This document shows, piece by piece, positions 60,846 to 64,000 of a stretch of 64,000 nt of DNA (position 1 is the first letter of the stretch; every line of letters begins with the position of its first letter). The DNA lies in assembly GCA_964521715.1 (NCBI GenBank), contig CAZFSS010000002.1:62001-126000 (forward strand), given 5' to 3'. The notes beneath the pieces were generated by a model. It worked only from the letters and a program-made list of their open reading frames with translations. It made no database searches and was not told the origin of the DNA. A program made the translations under genes and the position numbers. This DNA is from DAOVRD01 sp964521715 (GTDB taxonomy: Bacteria > Planctomycetota > Brocadiia > SM23-32).

Positions 60846-61865
60846 ATGAGAAGACCGTTCCCCGGCAATGACTGGGACCGGATCGGCCCCGAGGAGGCCG
60901 GCATTGCATCCGGCAGACTGGAGGAGGCGCGCCGGCGGCTCGAGGCACGCGCGGGCGCCGGCCGCTACCGGGCCGTGGTCGTGCGCGCCGGCCGCCTCGT
61001 GGCCGAGTGGCAACGGGGCGTGGACACGGACGAGCGGCTCGGCCTGGCATCGGCCGCCAAGTCGGTCTACTCCTGCATGCTGGCGATCGCCGTCGCCGAG
61101 GGCAAGATCGGCTCGCCTGACGACAAGGCCGTCGACTACTACCCCGAGATGATGGACGTGCCGGAAGGCAGGGGCCCCAAGCCCGGCCGGTTCGCCAAGC
61201 CCGAAGACCGCGACATCACCTTCCGCCAGCTCATCAGCAACACGTCCGGCTACATGAAGCCGGGCGAGAGGCCCGGGGCGACGTTCCACTACCAGACCTT
61301 CGGCATGAACGTGCTCTGCCACGCCATCGCGTCCGCCTACGGGCTCTACGACAGCTCGGACCCGGAGGGCTCGCCGGGGCTGGGAAGGCTGATCGAGGAG
61401 AAGATCCGCAATCCCATCGGCGGCTCGTGGGAGCACGGCTACACGAACTTCGACCTGCCGGCCGAGACCCTGACCGGCATCTTCGGCTACTACAACCAGC
61501 TCTATGCCACCGCGCAGGACATGGCGCGGCTCGGGCTGCTCTGGCTGCGCGGCGGACGCTGGCAGGACGCGCAGGTCGTGCCGGCCGGCTGGATCGGCGA
61601 AGCCACGCGCACCGCCCCGGACATCGAGGCGAACTGCCCCGAGGACAAGTGGTGCTACGGCTGCGGCTTCTGGACGAACGACAACGGCAAGCTCTGGCCG
61701 TCGCTGCCGCGCAACTGCTTCGCGGCCAGCGGCGCAGGCGGCCAGCACGTCTGGGTCTGCCCGAGCCTCGACCTGGTCGTGGTCCAGAGCCCCGGCGTGT
61801 ATCAGGAGCAGACGGACAAGATCAACCGGGAGCTTCTGAGGGGCATCGCCGACGCGTGCTGGTAG
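60846..61865 (+). CDS. Serine hydrolase, beta-lactamase class C-like
   Basis: The 339-residue protein belongs to the beta-lactamase/esterase superfamily (PF00144). S69-A-A-K72 (LASAAKSV) is the SxxK nucleophile motif, and FRQLISNTSGYM the usual following segment. The YxN motif seems altered (HYQTFGMNVL), and GAGGQHVWV near the end takes the place of the KTG box. No signal peptide is visible, so a cytoplasmic esterase or amidase is likelier than penicillin resistance. GAGGAG nine bases before the ATG. Confidence 0.9.
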   Translation: MRRPFPGNDWDRIGPEEAGIASGRLEEARRRLEARAGAGRYRAVVVRAGRLVAEWQRGVDTDERLGLASAAKSVYSCMLAIAVAEGKIGSPDDKAVDYYPEMMDVPEGRGPKPGRFAKPEDRDITFRQLISNTSGYMKPGERPGATFHYQTFGMNVLCHAIASAYGLYDSSDPEGSPGLGRLIEEKIRNPIGGSWEHGYTNFDLPAETLTGIFGYYNQLYATAQDMARLGLLWLRGGRWQDAQVVPAGWIGEATRTAPDIEANCPEDKWCYGCGFWTNDNGKLWPSLPRNCFAASGAGGQHVWVCPSLDLVVVQSPGVYQEQTDKINRELLRGIADACW

Positions 61866-61970
61866 GGCCGCTTCAGCGGTGAATCTGGCTGTTGACACGT
61901 CGAGGAGGCGTTGCAGGGGCGCAGGTGGCTCACTGCGCACCCGCCATGCTGGCAAGTCCGATCCGCTCTC

Positions 61971-61998
61971 GTAGGGGCACGGCGCGCCGTGCCCCTAC
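61971..61998. repeat. Perfect 28-bp palindrome
   Basis: GTAGGGGCACGGCG (61971-61984) is followed directly by its exact complement. It lies about 105 bases after the serine hydrolase stop. It may be a REP-type element or, less likely without a U tract, a terminator. Confidence 0.8.
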
Positions 61999-62353
61999 TT
62001 CACGGAGTCGAAAGAGGCCTACTCGGAAGTTCGCTGTCGAAGTCCCAGTAGGGCCGCGGGCCCTCACCGGTCCGCCATCCGCCGGGGCTATCCCGCCCCC
62101 TCAGCGCCCAGGCCGGACTCGAAAGCGCCCACGACGACCTGGGCCTTGCCTCCGGTGCGGCATCGGGCAGGATTCCGTACTCTGTCCCTGTTTCCTTACC
62201 GAGTGCCAGTTGGCAACGTCGGAGTGCAGCGCAATGGGAGCCAGAAGCCGGGGCCAACGAGCAACACCGCCCGCCAGGAACGCCGGCGAATGACGTTCGT
62301 GCGTAGCACGCCCCGAGGGCATTGTCGATCGGATACGTAATGGGCTAGGGGGA
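61999..62353. other. Non-coding interval, nothing recognised
   Basis: Including the palindrome, the gap between the serine hydrolase and the protease gene is about 490 bases. No frame on either strand has start signals or family character. Base composition shifts towards lower GC in the right half, at the border of the next gene. Confidence 0.4.
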
Positions 62354-63520
62354 CTATGGCATTTCAGGCCACTTCCAGTCATCCCAGCGGCGGGGGAGAC
62401 GCGCGTACCGAGCAAGCAACGACCTGGCGTTGCCGTAGGATCTCAACAAGCCCATTGCAGCACTCCTGACATGCTCTGCCCAAAGCTCTGGGGGCTCTGG
62501 GTTCTGCCCCGGCAGGAACAGATCAGCCCAAACGTCCTCGATATTGCGCACGCTGTCTTTCATGATGTCTTCTACCCGGCTCCATGTAATCGCTCCAGCG
62601 AACACTGCATGAGCTACCGTAGAGGAAGCGACGAGGCACGCTCTAACTGCAGGGTGCGGATGCGAGGATTTGCCCCGGTTGACGTTGGCTCCTGCGTGCG
62701 GGTGCAGAACGCGGAATAGGATGCCGATGGCCATTAGGTATGTTAGCAGGGCAAAATCCCTTGATTCCCATTGGGATGCGTTGACAAGATCACGCACGAG
62801 GGTCGCCATTTCGTGGTTAGTATGCACCCCAGAAGTGATGTCACATGCGAAGGCATCCGCATCGCATTCAAGGACATGCCTGAGTGTGTGATCGTCAGTG
62901 TCGTCAGTAGCCTGTTTGAATTCTGAGATCGTTGGCAAACGTTGGTTTCCTTGGGGTATTTCCAGATGACCGCCCACGATGTGCCCGATCTCGTGGTAGA
63001 CAAGGAACTCCAATGCCAGATCGGCAAGTATCGGGACAGCGGTCATTCGCGTTTCATCGTTTGGGAAACGAACGCGCGTGTCTACCTCTCCGTTGGAAGC
63101 GTCCCGGAGCAAAGGGACTTGCGGAAAACCTTGCGCCGGCAGGTTCTGCGGCGGTGTTTCCAGCTCGGCTTTTCCTATCGCCGGGAAAAACGCTGGCGCA
63201 CCGAGCAAGCCAAGGATAGTCCCATAGATGTGTTCGAAAGCACCCCGGGAGATGGAGATTCGGTCACGATCGTCGTCGTAGGTGACACACGCGTTCAGTG
63301 ATGGATCATCAACGATCAGGATTTCGAGCGCCCGTTGTTTCCACTGGGGGCGCATGTAATCGCGCAGCGATTCGTACAGTTCGTACCCTTTCTGAACCAC
63401 ATCCTCAACGATTCCATCGAATGGGGGCTCGAAGTCCCTCGGAGTCAAATCGCGAGTGCTATGGGCATCATGGATCAAGGCGATTCGCTCGCTGCATAGC
63501 AATGATTGGATAGGCTGCAC
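62354..63520 (-). CDS. Gluzincin-like metalloprotease, possibly Lit-like
   Basis: This 388-residue soluble protein has an HExxH motif in FLVYHEIGHIVGGHLEIP and a downstream LECDADAFA, where E is a probable third zinc ligand. A hydrophobic stretch (FALLTYLMAIGILFRVL) and SSHPHPAVRA follow. The order HExxH, ExxAD-like, hydrophobic helix, HP-x3-R is the same as in the E. coli phage-exclusion protease Lit (U49), which cleaves EF-Tu, but also occurs in other small gluzincins. GC is clearly lower than around it. The start is uncertain: a GTG at 63520 lacks a ribosome-binding site. Confidence 0.68.
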   Translation of the reverse strand: MQPIQSLLCSERIALIHDAHSTRDLTPRDFEPPFDGIVEDVVQKGYELYESLRDYMRPQWKQRALEILIVDDPSLNACVTYDDDRDRISISRGAFEHIYGTILGLLGAPAFFPAIGKAELETPPQNLPAQGFPQVPLLRDASNGEVDTRVRFPNDETRMTAVPILADLALEFLVYHEIGHIVGGHLEIPQGNQRLPTISEFKQATDDTDDHTLRHVLECDADAFACDITSGVHTNHEMATLVRDLVNASQWESRDFALLTYLMAIGILFRVLHPHAGANVNRGKSSHPHPAVRACLVASSTVAHAVFAGAITWSRVEDIMKDSVRNIEDVWADLFLPGQNPEPPELWAEHVRSAAMGLLRSYGNARSLLARYARLPRRWDDWKWPEMP

Positions 63521-63852
63521 AGACGGGCCAAGACAAGCTGTTCGCTTCCGTCTTCACCGGCGACCGACCGACGACTGGTTGCTGGGCGCTTCTGCATGGC
63601 TCTGTGGTACTCTCCAACATTGGCCATCCTCCCACGCGTACATTACCCTGTGTGTCGGGGATCTGCAACACGTTGGGAAGGTTACCTCCGGGGGGCCAGT
63701 TCAAGCGCCTTCGTTAGCCTACAGGGCCTGCTCAACAGAGAACCAGACAGTTTCTCGCGGCGGTTCCCAGAATCCCCAAGAGCCCCCACCGTTGCGACGC
63801 GACCGCTAGCTCAGGCTCCGCACTGCGCCGCCAGCACCAGCGCACCGTCACG
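63521..63852. other. Non-coding interval, nothing recognised
   Basis: No supported gene, RNA or repeat was found. The protease gene probably has its promoter here, but no pair of boxes with normal spacing stands out. Confidence 0.35.
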
Positions 63853-64000
63853 TCACCCCAACACCCAACGCAGGAGCAGATGGTAGAGGAAGGATGCCGT
63901 CAGGACGACGGCCGTGGGCTTGAGCAGCCCCGCCGCGTTCGCCAACACGCGCGTCTTGAAGTACTCGCTCGCCACCACCAGGCAGACGTGAACCGGCGAG
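63853..64000 (-). CDS. C-terminal end of a membrane protein, cut by the right edge
   Basis: Forty-eight codons can be read up to a TGA at 63853-63855. They contain CLVVASEYFKTRVLANAAGL and a hydrophobic end, PTAVVLTASFLYHLLLRWVLG. The alternation of a hydrophobic segment and a basic cytoplasmic part indicates the last helix of an integral membrane protein. High GC and third-position bias return to the genome's normal pattern here. The family cannot be named. Confidence 0.55.
   Translation of the reverse strand, partial: SPVHVCLVVASEYFKTRVLANAAGLLKPTAVVLTASFLYHLLLRWVLG

Noticed and set aside
57935..60904. A 989-codon minus-strand frame
   Set aside because: It is the exact antisense shadow of the M16 peptidase and the start of the serine hydrolase gene.

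Overview
The window is a high-GC stretch of bacterial chromosome carrying about 53 protein genes or gene fragments and two tRNAs. Gene content fits an anaerobic or microaerobic saccharolytic bacterium of the Planctomycetota/PVC or a neighbouring phylum such as Hydrogenedentota. Pointers are a pseudopilin-like zinc-ribbon protein, an S55 (SpoIVB-type) protease, two uroporphyrinogen-decarboxylase-family genes outside any haem cluster, an M55 aminopeptidase, many glycoside hydrolases, GTP-dependent PEP carboxykinase and oxygen/NO-scavenging iron proteins. MurA shows that peptidoglycan is made. The phylum is inferred from content only.

Layout. 0-3 kb: a helix-hairpin-helix DNA-binding fragment and uvrB, followed by a HEPN/nucleotidyltransferase toxin-antitoxin pair lying between two copies of the uvrB 3' end. 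3-8 kb: a spermidine-synthase-like membrane protein, a membrane-targeted isoaspartyl methyltransferase, an EI24/CysZ-like protein and a VanZ-like protein. 8.1-12.4 kb: an Rrf2 regulator, a zinc-ribbon HD protein, a flavodiiron protein and a hybrid cluster protein, read as a nitrosative/oxidative stress operon with a strong promoter and a candidate autoregulatory operator. 12.4-31.7 kb: mostly minus-strand carbohydrate genes (GH38, GH44, GH4, galactokinase, a possible clan GH-D protein) mixed with an M55 peptidase, a URO-D protein, an MBL-fold hydrolase, a macrodomain protein, a J-domain protein, rubrerythrin, a diguanylate cyclase and a STAS protein. 31.8-36.3 kb: PEPCK, PrmC, MurA.

36.4-43.5 kb: an operon for a secreted S55 protease, a seven-repeat beta-propeller protein and a YfhO-like membrane protein. 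43.5-49 kb: a minus-strand envelope-glycan operon (GT2, GT4, methyltransferase, LPG-synthase-type membrane protein, polytopic membrane protein). 49.2-49.8 kb: tRNA-Gln and tRNA-Glu, an inverted-repeat structure and a GIY-YIG protein. 50.3-54.3 kb: DUF2089-Yip1 and a GH-like/GH5 pair. 54.4-55.6 kb: a lower-GC accessory cassette. 55.7-61.9 kb: a sugar isomerase, a URO-D protein, an M16 peptidase and a serine hydrolase. 62.3-63.5 kb: a lower-GC gene for a gluzincin-like, possibly Lit-like, protease, then the end of a membrane protein at the right edge.

Two copies of a roughly 200-bp element with terminal inverted repeats, several palindromes and many sigma-70-type promoters with 17-base spacers are visible. 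The best candidates for something undescribed are the TTG-started membrane protein/proline-rich peptide cassette (54.4-55.6 kb), the Lit-like protease (62.3-63.5 kb), the uvrB-nested HEPN/MNT module and the HD protein of the NO-stress operon.
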